From positions 62,001 through 126,000 of the forward strand of contig NZ_JAIOAB010000010.1 of NCBI RefSeq assembly GCF_019890635.1: a DNA stretch of 64,000 nt, written 5' to 3'. Positions within the stretch are counted from its first letter, which is position 1. The number at the start of each line of letters is the position of its first letter. The DNA is from Streptomyces sennicomposti (lineage in GTDB: Bacteria; Actinomycetota; Actinomycetes; Streptomycetales; Streptomycetaceae). The position numbers and the translations under genes are program-made. The notes under the pieces are model-generated. The model saw only the letters and a program-made list of their open reading frames with translations, was not told the DNA's origin and ran no database searches. Below are positions 36,354 to 45,390 of this stretch, one piece after another.

Positions 36354-37214
36354 ATGTTCGTCGTCGACACGCAGATCCACATCTGGAAGGAAGAGACCCC
36401 GGACCGCCCCTGGGTCCCGGGCGCTCGCGAGCGGATCCGCCTCAACGGCCACCGCGAGGACCCCTTCTCCTACGAGGAGGCCCTGGAGCTGATGGACGAG
36501 GCCGGCGTCAACCGCGCGCTGATCCTGCCCCCGTCCTGGGAGGGCGACCGCATCGACTACGCCCTGGAGGCCTGCGAGGCGCACCCCGACCGGTTCGGCA
36601 TCATGGCCCGCATCCCGCAGAACAAGCCCGAAGAGGGCAAGGCCATGCTGACGGACTTCGCCCAGAACCCGCATGTGAAGGGCACCCGGCTCACCTTCCA
36701 CCGCCCGATCGACCGCAACTGGATGATCGACGGCACCAACGACTGGTACTGGCCGCTCGCCGAGGAGCTGCGCATCCCCACGATGGTGCACGCCCCGATC
36801 TGGAAGCGCGAGCTGGGCGAGATCGCCGCCCGGCACCCCGAGCTGAAGATCATCATCGACCACATGGGCATCATGGCCCGCTGCGTCGACGACGCCATCG
36901 GCTACTGGGTCCAGGAGACCGCCGACCTGCACGTCCACCCGAACATCTACGTGAAGGTCTCGGCGCTGCCCGGCTACTCCACGCAGCCCTTCCCGAACGA
37001 CAACATCCAGAAGTACGTGCGCGAGATGGTCGACAAGATGGGGCCGCAGCGCTGCTTCTACGGCACCGACATCACCCGCCTGCTCGGGCACGGCATCACC
37101 TACACCGACACGATCGAGCAGTTCACCAAGCACTGGGACTTCACGCCCGAGGAACTCGAATGGATCATGGGCCGCGGGATCTCCGAGGTCCTGGACTGGC
37201 CGATCGAGGGCTGA
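36354..37214 (+). CDS. Amidohydrolase family (COG3618-like) protein
   Basis: A 286-residue TIM-barrel amidohydrolase. The N-terminal metal motif is VDTQIHIWKEE, where the first histidine of the usual HxH is glutamine. Later marks are MVHAPIWK, IIIDHMGIMARC and YGTDITRLL (the catalytic aspartate). Members include lactonases (LigI-like pyrone-dicarboxylate hydrolase, fuconolactonase) and decarboxylases. It is co-transcribed with a ThDP enzyme 13 bases downstream. A related amidohydrolase, also in an operon with a ThDP enzyme, occurs in the GntR block. Confidence 0.84.
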   Translation: MFVVDTQIHIWKEETPDRPWVPGARERIRLNGHREDPFSYEEALELMDEAGVNRALILPPSWEGDRIDYALEACEAHPDRFGIMARIPQNKPEEGKAMLTDFAQNPHVKGTRLTFHRPIDRNWMIDGTNDWYWPLAEELRIPTMVHAPIWKRELGEIAARHPELKIIIDHMGIMARCVDDAIGYWVQETADLHVHPNIYVKVSALPGYSTQPFPNDNIQKYVREMVDKMGPQRCFYGTDITRLLGHGITYTDTIEQFTKHWDFTPEELEWIMGRGISEVLDWPIEG

Positions 37215-37227
37215 GGGAACACCAGAG

Positions 37228-38940
37228 ATGACGGACAACCGGAACAAGCCGGGCGCCGACGGCGGTGACGCCGTCGTCTCCGCCTTCAACGCCGTCGGCG
37301 CCGACTACCTCTTCTGCTCATCGGGGTCCGAATGGGCCCCGGTGTGGGAGTCGCTGGCCCGGCGCCACCGCGACGGCGAGCCCGCGCCCAAGTACCTGGA
37401 CCTGACCCACGAGACCGTCGCCGTCGGCATGGCCACCGGCTACGGGCTTCTCGAACGCCGCCCGCAGGGCGTCCTGCTGCACGCCGCCCCCGGCCTGCTC
37501 CAGGGCTCCATGGCGGTGCACGGCGCACTGCTGGCCGGCGTGCCCATGGTGGTCGCTTCCTCCGAGTCGACCACGTACGGCGACGCCCCGGGACACGACC
37601 CGGGCGGCCAGTGGTACCGCAACCTGTCCGTCGTGGGCGGCCCGCACCAGGTGGCGCAACCGTTCACCAAGTGGGCCAACGAGGCCGCCGGGGTGCACAC
37701 CCTGCCCACGATGATCACACGGGCCGCCGAGCTGGCGTGGCGGGCGCCGGCGGGCCCCGCCTACCTGAACATCCCGGTGGAGACCCTGCTGGCGGAGTGG
37801 GACGGCCGCGAGGCCAAGCCCGTCGTGCGACCGGGATCCACGCACAGCTCGCCCGAAGAGGTCGATCCCGTCGCCCGGATGATCCGCGAGGCGAACAACC
37901 CCGTGATCGTCACCGAGTCGGCCGGCCGCGAGGCGGGCGGCTTTGAAGCGCTCGTGGCCTTCGCCGAGGCCTGGAGCATCCCGGTCGTCGAGTCCGACTC
38001 GGCGACGGTGTGCGGCAACTTCCCGCGCACCCACCCCCTCCACGCCGGCAGCGACATCGGCCCGTGGATGGACGAGGCGGACCTGATCCTGCTCGTCAAC
38101 TGCCGCGCCCCGTTCTACCCGCCGAGCCGCCGGCCCTCGAAGGCGAAGATCGTCGTCATCGACCAGGTCCCGCAGCGCCCGCACATCGTCTACCAAGTGC
38201 TCTACGCCGACGTGTACCTGGAGGGCGACGTCGCCAACACCCTGCGCCAGCTGGCCAAGCGGGCGAAGGACCTCGACGCGGCCGCCGTCGCCGCGCGCCG
38301 CGCCGCCCAGGAGGAGCGGCACGCCGCCGAGCAGGAGGCGATCGCCGCCGCCGAGCGCGGGGCGGCAAAGGCGCGGGGCATCGACCCGGTGCTCGTCGCC
38401 GCCACCCTGCGCACCCTGCTGGAGGGCCGGGACGGGATCGTCGTCGACGAGACCATCACCCACAGCCGGACGGTTAGACGGCATCTGAAGACCGCCGCGC
38501 CCGACTCGTACTTCTACGTGCAGGGCGGGCTCGGCCAGGGCATGGCGGTCGCGCTCGGCGTCAAACTCGCCGCCGGCGACCGCCCCGTGGTCCTCACCGT
38601 CGGCGACGGCGCCTTCGTCTACAACCCGGTGATCCCGTCGTACGACGCCTCGAAGGCGTACGACCTGCCGCTGCTGGTCGTGGTCTTCAACAACCGTGTC
38701 TACAAGTCGATGAACCTGAACCACCGCAGGTTCTACCCCGACGGCGCGGCCGCCGAGACCGGGCAATGGCTGGGCACCGACCTGCACCGGCTGCCCCGAC
38801 TCGCCCGGTTCGCCGAACCGTTCGGCATGCACACCGAGACCGTCGACACCCCGGACGCGCTCGCGCCCGCGCTGGAGCGCGCGCTGAAGTCCGTGGCGGA
38901 GGGCACCACCGCCGTCGTCGACGTCCTCGTCACCCGCTGA
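37228..38940 (+). CDS. Thiamine-diphosphate-dependent enzyme (benzoylformate decarboxylase/acetolactate synthase-like)
   Basis: A 570-residue ThDP enzyme with the usual three domains. The N-terminal PYR domain has the cofactor-activating Glu62 (DLTHETVAVGMATG), and the C-terminal PP domain has GDG at 459-461 and the matching NN about 27 residues later (VVFNNRVYKSM), together binding Mg and ThDP. The middle region has an acidic coiled stretch (AAQEERHAAEQEAIAAAERG). It probably decarboxylates a 2-oxo acid or performs carboligation. Between amidohydrolase and Ldh-type genes, it is part of a short degradation route. Confidence 0.85.
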   Translation: MTDNRNKPGADGGDAVVSAFNAVGADYLFCSSGSEWAPVWESLARRHRDGEPAPKYLDLTHETVAVGMATGYGLLERRPQGVLLHAAPGLLQGSMAVHGALLAGVPMVVASSESTTYGDAPGHDPGGQWYRNLSVVGGPHQVAQPFTKWANEAAGVHTLPTMITRAAELAWRAPAGPAYLNIPVETLLAEWDGREAKPVVRPGSTHSSPEEVDPVARMIREANNPVIVTESAGREAGGFEALVAFAEAWSIPVVESDSATVCGNFPRTHPLHAGSDIGPWMDEADLILLVNCRAPFYPPSRRPSKAKIVVIDQVPQRPHIVYQVLYADVYLEGDVANTLRQLAKRAKDLDAAAVAARRAAQEERHAAEQEAIAAAERGAAKARGIDPVLVAATLRTLLEGRDGIVVDETITHSRTVRRHLKTAAPDSYFYVQGGLGQGMAVALGVKLAAGDRPVVLTVGDGAFVYNPVIPSYDASKAYDLPLLVVVFNNRVYKSMNLNHRRFYPDGAAAETGQWLGTDLHRLPRLARFAEPFGMHTETVDTPDALAPALERALKSVAEGTTAVVDVLVTR

Positions 38941-38960
38941 CCCAGGAGGCACCCGCCACC

Positions 38961-40034
38961 ATGAACGACACACCGACGCCCCAGCCGGGCAAGGTCCTGG
39001 TCCCCGCCGAGGAACTGCGCGCCTTCGCCGCGGCCCTCCTGGAGAAGGGCGGCCTGACCGCCGAGCACGCGCGCACCACCGCAGACGTGTTCGTGTGGGC
39101 CGCGCTGCGCGGCGTCGACTCGCACGGCACCGCCCGCGTCCCCGCCTATCTCGACCTGCTCGCCAAGGGCGTCGCCAACGCCGACCCCGCAATCACCATC
39201 GAGTCGACCACGCCGGCCGCCGCCGTCCTCGACGCCGACCGCGCGCCCGGCCCGGTCGCGCTGAGCGCCGCCGCCGACGAGGCCGTGCGGCGGGCCCGGC
39301 AGACCGGCATCGCCGCGGTGGGCGTCCGCCGCACCGTGCACACCGGCGCCATCGGCTACTACGTCTCCAAGATCGCCGAACAGGGCCTGGTCGGCCTCGG
39401 CTTCGTCGCCGGCATGCCGAACATGGGCTACACCGGCGTCAGGGGCGCCGCCGTGGCCACCAGCCCGCTCGCCGTCGCGGTACCCGCCGGCGACCACGCG
39501 CCGCTGCTGCTCGACATGGCGACGGCCACGATCGCGCTCGGCAGGATCCGCCAGGCGAAGGCCTCCGGCACCCCGCTGCCGGAGGGGGCCGCCGCCACCG
39601 AGGACGGCACCCCGACCACCGACCCGGAGAAGGCGGTCATGCCGCTGCCGCTCGGCGGCGCCAAAGGCTCCGGGATGTCCCTGGCCTTCGAACTGCTCAC
39701 CAGCGTCCTCGTCGGGGCGCCGATCCTCTCCGCGTTCCACTCGGACGACCCGGCCGGCCGCAAGCACCGCCAGAACGCCCTGCTGATCGCCGTCGACCCG
39801 GCCGCGTTCGGAGACGGCGACGCCTTCACCGCCGCCGTCGGCGACACCCTGGACACCCTGAAGGGGCTGCCGGTCGCCGACGGCGCGGACGGCGTGTACT
39901 ACCCCGGTGAACGCAGCGCCTCGGTCGCCCGGGAGCGTGGCGCCAAGGGTGTCCCGGTGGCACCGAAGGTGTGGCGGGAACTGAACGAGCGAGCCGAGCA
40001 GCTCGGCGTCACACCACCGGCCGCCGCGAGGTAG
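38961..40034 (+). CDS. Ldh-family (malate/L-lactate dehydrogenase type 2) oxidoreductase
   Basis: A 357-residue NAD(P)-dependent dehydrogenase of the Ldh2/MdlC-type fold, with RGVDSHGTARVPAYLDLL (catalytic histidine), GVRRTVHTGAIGYYVSK and PLPLGGAKGSGMSLAFELL. It reduces or oxidises a 2-oxo/2-hydroxy acid pair. The ATG follows GGAGGCACCCGCCACC. It is the last gene of the operon, with a strong terminator 22 bases after its stop. Confidence 0.85.
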   Translation: MNDTPTPQPGKVLVPAEELRAFAAALLEKGGLTAEHARTTADVFVWAALRGVDSHGTARVPAYLDLLAKGVANADPAITIESTTPAAAVLDADRAPGPVALSAAADEAVRRARQTGIAAVGVRRTVHTGAIGYYVSKIAEQGLVGLGFVAGMPNMGYTGVRGAAVATSPLAVAVPAGDHAPLLLDMATATIALGRIRQAKASGTPLPEGAAATEDGTPTTDPEKAVMPLPLGGAKGSGMSLAFELLTSVLVGAPILSAFHSDDPAGRKHRQNALLIAVDPAAFGDGDAFTAAVGDTLDTLKGLPVADGADGVYYPGERSASVARERGAKGVPVAPKVWRELNERAEQLGVTPPAAAR

Positions 40035-40055
40035 CCGACGGGTCTTCTCCACGGC

Positions 40056-40098
40056 CACCGGGTGTTGGGGCGGGTATGCGCCGCCCCGGCACCCGGTG
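40056..40098 (+). terminator. Long hairpin terminator closing the amidohydrolase/ThDP/Ldh operon
   Basis: CACCGGGTG-TT-GGGGCGG pairs with CCGCCCC-GG-CACCCGGTG, the TT/GG pair being wobble-capable, around a GTATGCG loop. This makes a nearly continuous 18-base-pair stem. Confidence 0.88.
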
Positions 40099-40235
40099 TT
40101 CGTGTGTCCGGACACCGCGGACCCGGCTGGGCGTCACCGTCGCCGCCACCGTCCCCGCCGTCGGCGCCCCGTGCCCGTCGCGGCTCGCCGGATCGGGCGG
40201 ACGACCACGGGGGGCGTCCTCACCAACGGCTGTGA
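40099..40235. other. Intergenic stretch between terminator and GntR control region
   Basis: GC-rich sequence between the Ldh-operon terminator and the first GntR site. No gene is seen. The 543-base gap 40035-40576 thus holds a terminator, two GntR sites, a promoter and a leader of about 215 bases. Confidence 0.5.
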
Positions 40236-40246
40236 TTGTCCGACGA
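40236..40246. promoter_or_regulatory. Upstream GntR operator (TTGTCCGACGA)
   Basis: One mismatch to the palindrome TTGTCNGACAA. It lies 116 bases upstream of the perfect site at 40352. Confidence 0.5.
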
Positions 40247-40309
40247 ACTGCGGAGGTGTCGACCGTGATCACGGTTCGGCGCGAGACGGAATCGTTCTGT
40301 GCGCGTACC

Positions 40310-40338
40310 TTGTCGGCCGTGATGGAGGCTGATACGTT
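40310..40338 (+). promoter_or_regulatory. Promoter of the binding-protein gene at 40577
   Basis: TTGTCG (40310-40315), 17-base spacer, TACGTT (40333-40338). The same layout is found at 45176 and 63269. Confidence 0.7.
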
Positions 40339-40351
40339 CCAGCCTCATTAG

Positions 40352-40362
40352 TTGTCCGACAA
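40352..40362. promoter_or_regulatory. GntR operator (TTGTCCGACAA), repressor position
   Basis: Perfect palindrome 13 bases after the -10 box, at the expected transcription start, typical of a repressor site for a FadR/FCD-type GntR protein. Confidence 0.75.
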
Positions 40363-40576
40363 TCTTCCTCGCGGATGGCCTCATGAGGGCCGATCGTCCG
40401 TGGCCCCGGAGAACCCCTTCCGTCTCCACCTGGACCGTCGCCGGTCCCTGGGCGTGGAGTCGTCGGACCGACCGGGCTCCGCGACGACCGCTTCCCGACC
40501 CGCAGTTCACGCTTGTTCATCGCGCTGCCCCGGGGCGCGAGCGCGCGATCTCCGGCACAGGGAGACAGGAGAGACA

Positions 40577-41647
40577 ATGAGGTTTCACCTCGGACGACCC
40601 CGAGCGCGCGCGGGTGGCTCCGTGCCGATGAGCGGCGGCCGGCGGGCGGCGGCCGCCGCGACGGCCCTCGTGCTCGGCTCGGCCGTGCTGACGGCGTGCG
40701 GGAAGTCCGCCGCAGGAGCGAGCACTCCGGAGACGGTGACGGTCGGCGTCGCGGGCAACATCTTCGACGTCCCCCTCCGGCTGGCCGACGCCGAGGGCTA
40801 CTTCACCCAGCGCGGCCTGAGGGTCAGATTCGTGACGGTGACCGCCGCCACGGGTACGCCGGCTCTCGAATCGGGTTCCCTGCAGTTCCTCAACTCCAGC
40901 CCCACCGCGTTCCTGAGCGCCCTGGCCAGGGGACTTCCGGAGACCGCCATCGGGGTGGACGGGCTCGGCAACCCGCTCGGTCTCGTCGTGAGCAAGGAGT
41001 TCGCCCGGCGCAACGGACTGACCGCCAAGTCCCCGGCCAGGGAGGTCGCCAAGGCCCTGGCGGGCTCGACGGGCGGCACCAGTTCGGCCAACACGAAGGC
41101 CGAGGCGGGAATCTTTCTCAAGAGCAACGGAGTCGACCCCGGGAAGGTCGAGTGGGTGTCCCTGCCCAGCCCGAGCGCGGACCAGGCCGCTCTCGACGAC
41201 GGCCGGATCGACTGGTTCATCACCTCGGAACCGCTCCCGTTGCAGATCCAGCAGTCCGGGAAGGGCGTCGTGGTCGCCGACTCCAGGACGGTCTCGCAGT
41301 GGGCCGGCGGATACGCCGGGTACGGCCAGGTCGTCGTGACCCGCAAGCGCTATGCCGCACAGCACGCCGCCACGGTGCGGAAGTTCATGGCCGCGGTGCG
41401 GGAGGGAACGGCCTACCTGTACAAGCACGTGAACGACCCGTCCGTGGTGCCGGCGGCGAAGAAGGCGCTGCCCGGCGTCCCCGACGCGGCGGTGCGGGCC
41501 GGCGTCGAGGAGGTCGAGTGGCCGTGGTTCGCCGACATGAACGTGGAGGCCTGGAGGAAGACCTCCGACTTCGTCAGCGAACTGGGCGTCCTCCCCGCAG
41601 GGGCCACGATCACCACGGACGACTGGACCAACGAGTACGTGCGATGA
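40577..41647 (+). CDS. ABC transporter substrate-binding lipoprotein, NMT1/THI5 (nitrate/taurine) type, first copy
   Basis: A 356-residue lipoprotein with a twin-domain solute-binding fold. The lipobox is LTAC (Cys41). The mature part contains GNIFDVPLRLADAEGYFTQRG, ESGSLQFLNSSPTAFLSAL, SSANTKAEAGIFLKSNGVDP and DWFITSEPLPLQIQ. It is a paralog of the binding protein at 58242, sharing most of these motifs word for word. The ATG follows GGAGACAGGAGAGACA. It is controlled by its own promoter and GntR site and stands apart from the ATPase and permease genes. An aromatic carboxylate is the likely ligand, judged from context. Confidence 0.87.
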   Translation: MRFHLGRPRARAGGSVPMSGGRRAAAAATALVLGSAVLTACGKSAAGASTPETVTVGVAGNIFDVPLRLADAEGYFTQRGLRVRFVTVTAATGTPALESGSLQFLNSSPTAFLSALARGLPETAIGVDGLGNPLGLVVSKEFARRNGLTAKSPAREVAKALAGSTGGTSSANTKAEAGIFLKSNGVDPGKVEWVSLPSPSADQAALDDGRIDWFITSEPLPLQIQQSGKGVVVADSRTVSQWAGGYAGYGQVVVTRKRYAAQHAATVRKFMAAVREGTAYLYKHVNDPSVVPAAKKALPGVPDAAVRAGVEEVEWPWFADMNVEAWRKTSDFVSELGVLPAGATITTDDWTNEYVR

Positions 41648-41676
41648 CACGGCACGCGCGATCCGTCCTCCCGTCC

Positions 41677-41704
41677 GCCCGCCCGGCGATCGGGCCGGGC
41701 GGGC
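41677..41704 (+). terminator. Hairpin terminator after the first binding-protein gene
   Basis: GCCCGCCCGGC and its complement GCCGGGCGGGC with a six-base loop, 30 bases after the stop and 137 bases before the GntR start. Confidence 0.8.
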
Positions 41705-41841
41705 GCAGGCCGTTCCCGCGCTGATCACCAAAACACTCGCGGCCAGGCACGACGGGAACTGCTCGCTCCACGGAATCCCCCGGGACCGTAGATACTGCTC
41801 GGAAGTCGGTTCCCTACCTCCAGAAGACCACGGGTGATCAA

Positions 41842-42552
41842 GTGAACACCGAGCCCCACGACAAGACGGTCGACCCGGACAGGGCGGCGTCGACCCGGCA
41901 CCACCAGGCGTACGAAGGCCTGCGCGCGCTGCTGCTGTCGGGGAGCTTCCGGCCGGGCACCCGGCTGACCGAGGCGGAGCTGACGCAGCGGTTCGGCGTC
42001 TCGCGGAGCACCATGCGGGCCGTCCTGGTCCAGCTGGCCCACGAGGGGTACGTCACCAGTGAGGTCAACCGGGGCGTCCGCACCCGGGACTTCTCGGTCG
42101 AGGAAGCGCTGGACATCCTGGAGGCGCGGGAAACGCTGGAGTCCGCCCTGGCCGGCAAGGCCGCCGAGCGGGCGTCCGAGGCGGAGATCGGCGAACTGCG
42201 CCGCACGCTGGAGCGCATGGCGGACTGCCAGGCGCGGGGCGACGAACAGGGCTACTCGCAGGGCAACCGTGCCTTCCACGAGCAGGTGAGACGCGCCGCG
42301 CACCAGCGGACACTGGCGCGCGCCCACGAGGCGCTGCTCTACCCGCTCGTGATGCGGCAGTACCGCGACCTGTCCGCCCCGCATCCGCGGACCGGGTCCC
42401 TCGAGGAGCACCAGGCCGTCTTCTTCGCCATCCTGACGCGCAACCCCGATGCGGCCGCCGCCGCGATGCGCCACCATGTCGGCTCCGCGCGCAGGAACCT
42501 GCTGCTGCGATCGGGCGGGAAGGACGAGTCCGCGCAGCACGGCGGACGGTGA
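41842..42552 (+). CDS. GntR-family regulator, FCD subfamily, first copy
   Basis: A 236-residue repressor. Its N-terminal winged helix reads [20 protein letters not shown] and then RFGVSRSTMRAVL. The C-terminal all-helical FCD effector domain has [35 protein letters not shown] and [14 protein letters not shown], including histidines that usually bind a metal with the effector. It is a close paralog of the regulator at 55917. A GTG start is used and no strong ribosome site is seen. Probable regulator of the TTGTCNGACAA operators in this block. Confidence 0.88.
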   Translation: MNTEPHDKTVDPDRAASTRHHQAYEGLRALLLSGSFRPGTRLTEAELTQRFGVSRSTMRAVLVQLAHEGYVTSEVNRGVRTRDFSVEEALDILEARETLESALAGKAAERASEAEIGELRRTLERMADCQARGDEQGYSQGNRAFHEQVRRAAHQRTLARAHEALLYPLVMRQYRDLSAPHPRTGSLEEHQAVFFAILTRNPDAAAAAMRHHVGSARRNLLLRSGGKDESAQHGGR

Positions 42553-43129
42553 CCTCGCCAGGGGCCGCGCCGCGGAGGCGACCACGGTGACCGGACGGCT
42601 CCGCACCGGCTCCGCCGCCCGGCCGGGGGAGCGAAGGAGCCGAGGCCGGCCCCGGCAGGGCGACACCCCGGGGCTCCGCCCGCCGACGCGCACTGCGGTG
42701 CGATCCGCGCGCGGGCGGGGCCGACGCCGCCGGTCCCGTGGCGCGGCCCCATACCGGCGGCGGGGGAGTCCGATCAATACTCCTGCGGCACTTCGTCCCT
42801 CCGCGGGGTTCAGCTAAGCATGCACGCCGGGGAAACCCGGCCGCGCGAGCCGCGGGTATACGTTCCCCCCAGCGGTTCGCCGGGCCGGCTCGTACCGACA
42901 GTGATCAGCCGCGTCCTGCGCCCCCGACGCCCCGTCCGACGGACCCTGCGCCCGGCAGCCGCGTGGACGACACGGACCAGACACTCCGTGAGAGGGGCCG
43001 GAGGTGAGCGAGCGAGCCGCGGGCACGCGATCAGGGCAGCCGGGCCGTTCCGGCCGCCGCCGAGCGCAGGACGTCTCCGGCCCTGCCGTCCAGCACGTCA
43101 CCCCGCCCCGTTCCCCGCATTGAGGTGTC
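42553..43129. other. 577-base intergenic region upstream of the MFS exporter
   Basis: No credible gene, operator of the GntR type or hairpin is recognised. It is GC-rich with a short less GC-rich patch around 42770-42830 that may hold the MFS promoter. Confidence 0.45.
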
Positions 43130-44773
43130 ATGTCTTCGTTGTCGAAAGCTTCATCCGGGCCGGTTCCGGTCGATTCCAGTGGCGAGAGCGGCGTTTCGCA
43201 CCGGACGGCGACGCTGGTTCTCGCCTGTGCCGGTGTCTTCATCTCGTATCTGCCGGTGGTCGGTGTGTCGACCTCCATCGGGGTGATACAGCAGGCGCTG
43301 GACGCGTCCACGGCCCAACTCCAGTGGATCCTGGACGCCTTCGTCCTACCGACGGCGGCGCTGCTGCTGTCCTTCGGCGTCATCGGCGACCGGTTCGGGC
43401 GCAAGAAGGTCTTCCTCACCGGCCTCCTGCTGACCGTTGCCGGCTGTCTGATCGCCCTGACCGCCTCGGGCGCCGTGCAGGTCTGCGTCGGCCAGGCCGT
43501 CACCGGCGCGGGCTCGGCGGCCCTGCTGCCCTCGACGCTGGGGCTGGTCGCGCACGTCCACCCCGACCGTGCCCGGCGGGCCAGGGCCATCGCGGTCTGG
43601 ACGGCCTTCCTGGGCCTGGGACTGACCCTCGGCCCGCTGGTCAACGGCCTGATCCTGAACCATGCCGCCTGGCGCTGGATCTTCCTGCCCTCGGCGATCC
43701 TGGGGGCCGTGGTCGCCGTCGCGGGCTTCTTCCTGCTGCGCGACTCGAGGTCCGAGCACATCAGGCATCTGGACGTCCCCGGCCAGATCCTCGCGATCGT
43801 CGGCATCACCGGCGTGGTCTACGGCGTGATCGAGGGCGGCGGCACGGCCGGCTGGGGCGACGCCGAGGTGGTCGTCGCCTTCGTGCTCGCGGGGCTGGGG
43901 CTGGTCGGCTTCGTCCTGGCCGAACTGCGTTCCAGCAGCCCGATGCTGGACCTGCGCCTGTTCCGTTCCTCCGCGTTCTCCGGCGCCGCGCTGGTCATGA
44001 CCATCACGCTGTTCGCCCAGGTCGGCCTGGTCTTCGCGCTCAGCGAGTACTTCTCGCTGGTCCACCACGCCTCCGCCTGGAACATCGGTGTGCGGCTCAT
44101 CGCCGTCAACGGGCTGACCGTCGTCCTGGCTCCCGTGGTCGGCCGGCTGATGAACCGGTTCACCCCGAGCCTGGTGATGCTGGCCGGCCTGGTCGTCTCG
44201 GGCGTCGGCGCTCTCCTGGTGACCCTCGTCGAGGCCGACACCGGCACGGGCGAGACCGTCCTGCTCATCGCGGTCATGGGCGTCGGCCTGGCGCTGGCCG
44301 TGGCTCCGATCACCACGGTGGCCATGAACAGCCTGCCGCGGCACCTGGCCCCGGTGGCCGGCTCGTCCAACAGCGCCCTCCGGCAGATCGGCAGCGCGCT
44401 CGCTCCGGCGGTCTTCGGTGTCGTCCTCACCCACAGGACCCTGTCGTCCCTCGCGGGCCACCTCAGCGCGTCGGGGCTGGGCCAGGCCGACCAGGGCCAG
44501 GTCGACGGCATGGTCCACGGCGCGGGCATCCAGGCGGGGGCGTTCCTGCGGCTGTCCGGCGAGCAGTCGACCGAACAGGCCCTCGGGGCGTTCGCCGCGA
44601 GTTTCACCGACGCCCTGCACGAGTGCGCCTGGATCGGCGGCATCGGCATGCTGATCGCCGCGATGATCTCGCTCCTCACCATCGGCGTCAAGCGGACCCA
44701 GGAGAGCCGGCGCCCGACCGAGGCCACCGCTTCCACCGGCGCGGCCACGCCGCTGTCCGGCCGCGCGGGCTGA
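43130..44773 (+). CDS. MFS transporter, DHA2 (14-TM) type
   Basis: A 547-residue membrane protein with fourteen predicted hydrophobic segments, motif A as SFGVIGDRFGRKKV between TM2 and TM3, and motif C-like GAGSAALLPSTLGLV. This is the EmrB/QacA group. It is a second DHA2 exporter, only distantly similar to the one at 1111. It could export a pathway intermediate or a toxic substrate. GAGGTGTC precedes the ATG and a long hairpin follows its stop, so it is a single-gene unit inside the GntR block. Confidence 0.87.
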   Translation: MSSLSKASSGPVPVDSSGESGVSHRTATLVLACAGVFISYLPVVGVSTSIGVIQQALDASTAQLQWILDAFVLPTAALLLSFGVIGDRFGRKKVFLTGLLLTVAGCLIALTASGAVQVCVGQAVTGAGSAALLPSTLGLVAHVHPDRARRARAIAVWTAFLGLGLTLGPLVNGLILNHAAWRWIFLPSAILGAVVAVAGFFLLRDSRSEHIRHLDVPGQILAIVGITGVVYGVIEGGGTAGWGDAEVVVAFVLAGLGLVGFVLAELRSSSPMLDLRLFRSSAFSGAALVMTITLFAQVGLVFALSEYFSLVHHASAWNIGVRLIAVNGLTVVLAPVVGRLMNRFTPSLVMLAGLVVSGVGALLVTLVEADTGTGETVLLIAVMGVGLALAVAPITTVAMNSLPRHLAPVAGSSNSALRQIGSALAPAVFGVVLTHRTLSSLAGHLSASGLGQADQGQVDGMVHGAGIQAGAFLRLSGEQSTEQALGAFAASFTDALHECAWIGGIGMLIAAMISLLTIGVKRTQESRRPTEATASTGAATPLSGRAG

Positions 44774-44780
44774 CCGGGAC

Positions 44781-44820
44781 CCTCGGCGGCGCCACCCCCT
44801 GTGGGGCGGCGCCGCCGAGG
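44781..44820 (+). terminator. Hairpin terminator after the MFS gene
   Basis: CCTCGGCGGCGCC pairs with GGCGCCGCCGAGG, and CCCC/GGGG inside extends the stem. It begins eight bases after the stop. Confidence 0.85.
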
Positions 44821-44881
44821 CCTTCGCGCCGCCGAGGAGGTCACTCGCCGCTCTTGTGGCCGCCCAGAACTCGGACTCACT

Positions 44882-44892
44882 TTGTCAGACGA
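44882..44892. promoter_or_regulatory. Distal GntR operator (TTGTCAGACGA)
   Basis: One mismatch to TTGTCNGACAA, 334 bases before the operon operator at 45216. It shares the GACGA right arm with the upstream site at 40236. Apart from these control elements, 44821-45390 holds no gene. Confidence 0.45.
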
Positions 44893-45175
44893 TCTGTGTC
44901 CATCGCGCCATCCGACCGCCTTGAGGAGAGCGGGGCGTCGCGCTGCCCGCGGTGTGCCGGCCGGGGGCGGCGTCAGGGTGAGTCGGGTCCCGGGGGTGGC
45001 CGCGCGCTCCGGCCGGCAGGGGCTGTCTGACCGGCCGATCGCAGGCCGTGTGGCCTTATTACAGGGGCTTGCGCCCCCGCCGGACGAGTCGCCCCTCGGC
45101 CGCCGGGGAGCGTCCCGCGCTGCGGAGCGCCGAACGGACAAAGCTTCCGCGCGTCAGGTTTTTCGTACGGACTCC

Positions 45176-45204
45176 TTGCCGGGGTGATTCGTTCGCGTTA
45201 TGTT
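45176..45204 (+). promoter_or_regulatory. Promoter of the main GntR-controlled enzyme operon
   Basis: TTGCCG (45176-45181), 17-base spacer, TATGTT (45199-45204). Confidence 0.7.
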
Positions 45205-45215
45205 CCCTGCAGTTC

Positions 45216-45226
45216 TTGTCGGACAA
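45216..45226. promoter_or_regulatory. GntR operator (TTGTCGGACAA) of the main operon
   Basis: Perfect palindrome 11 bases after the -10 box. A leader of about 160 bases separates it from the first ATG. Confidence 0.75.
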
Positions 45227-45390
45227 TCCAGATCCGGAACTTGCTGAACTGAGCCGCCGGCAGGCGGTCTCATCCGTGCGCGCCGCCTCACCCCTGTGGG
45301 ACAGCGGGGGACACCGCGCCGGTACATCCATCCACCGCACGAACGATGGGTCAGGCCGCCCTGCTCACGGGGCAGGCCGAGGAGACGAAG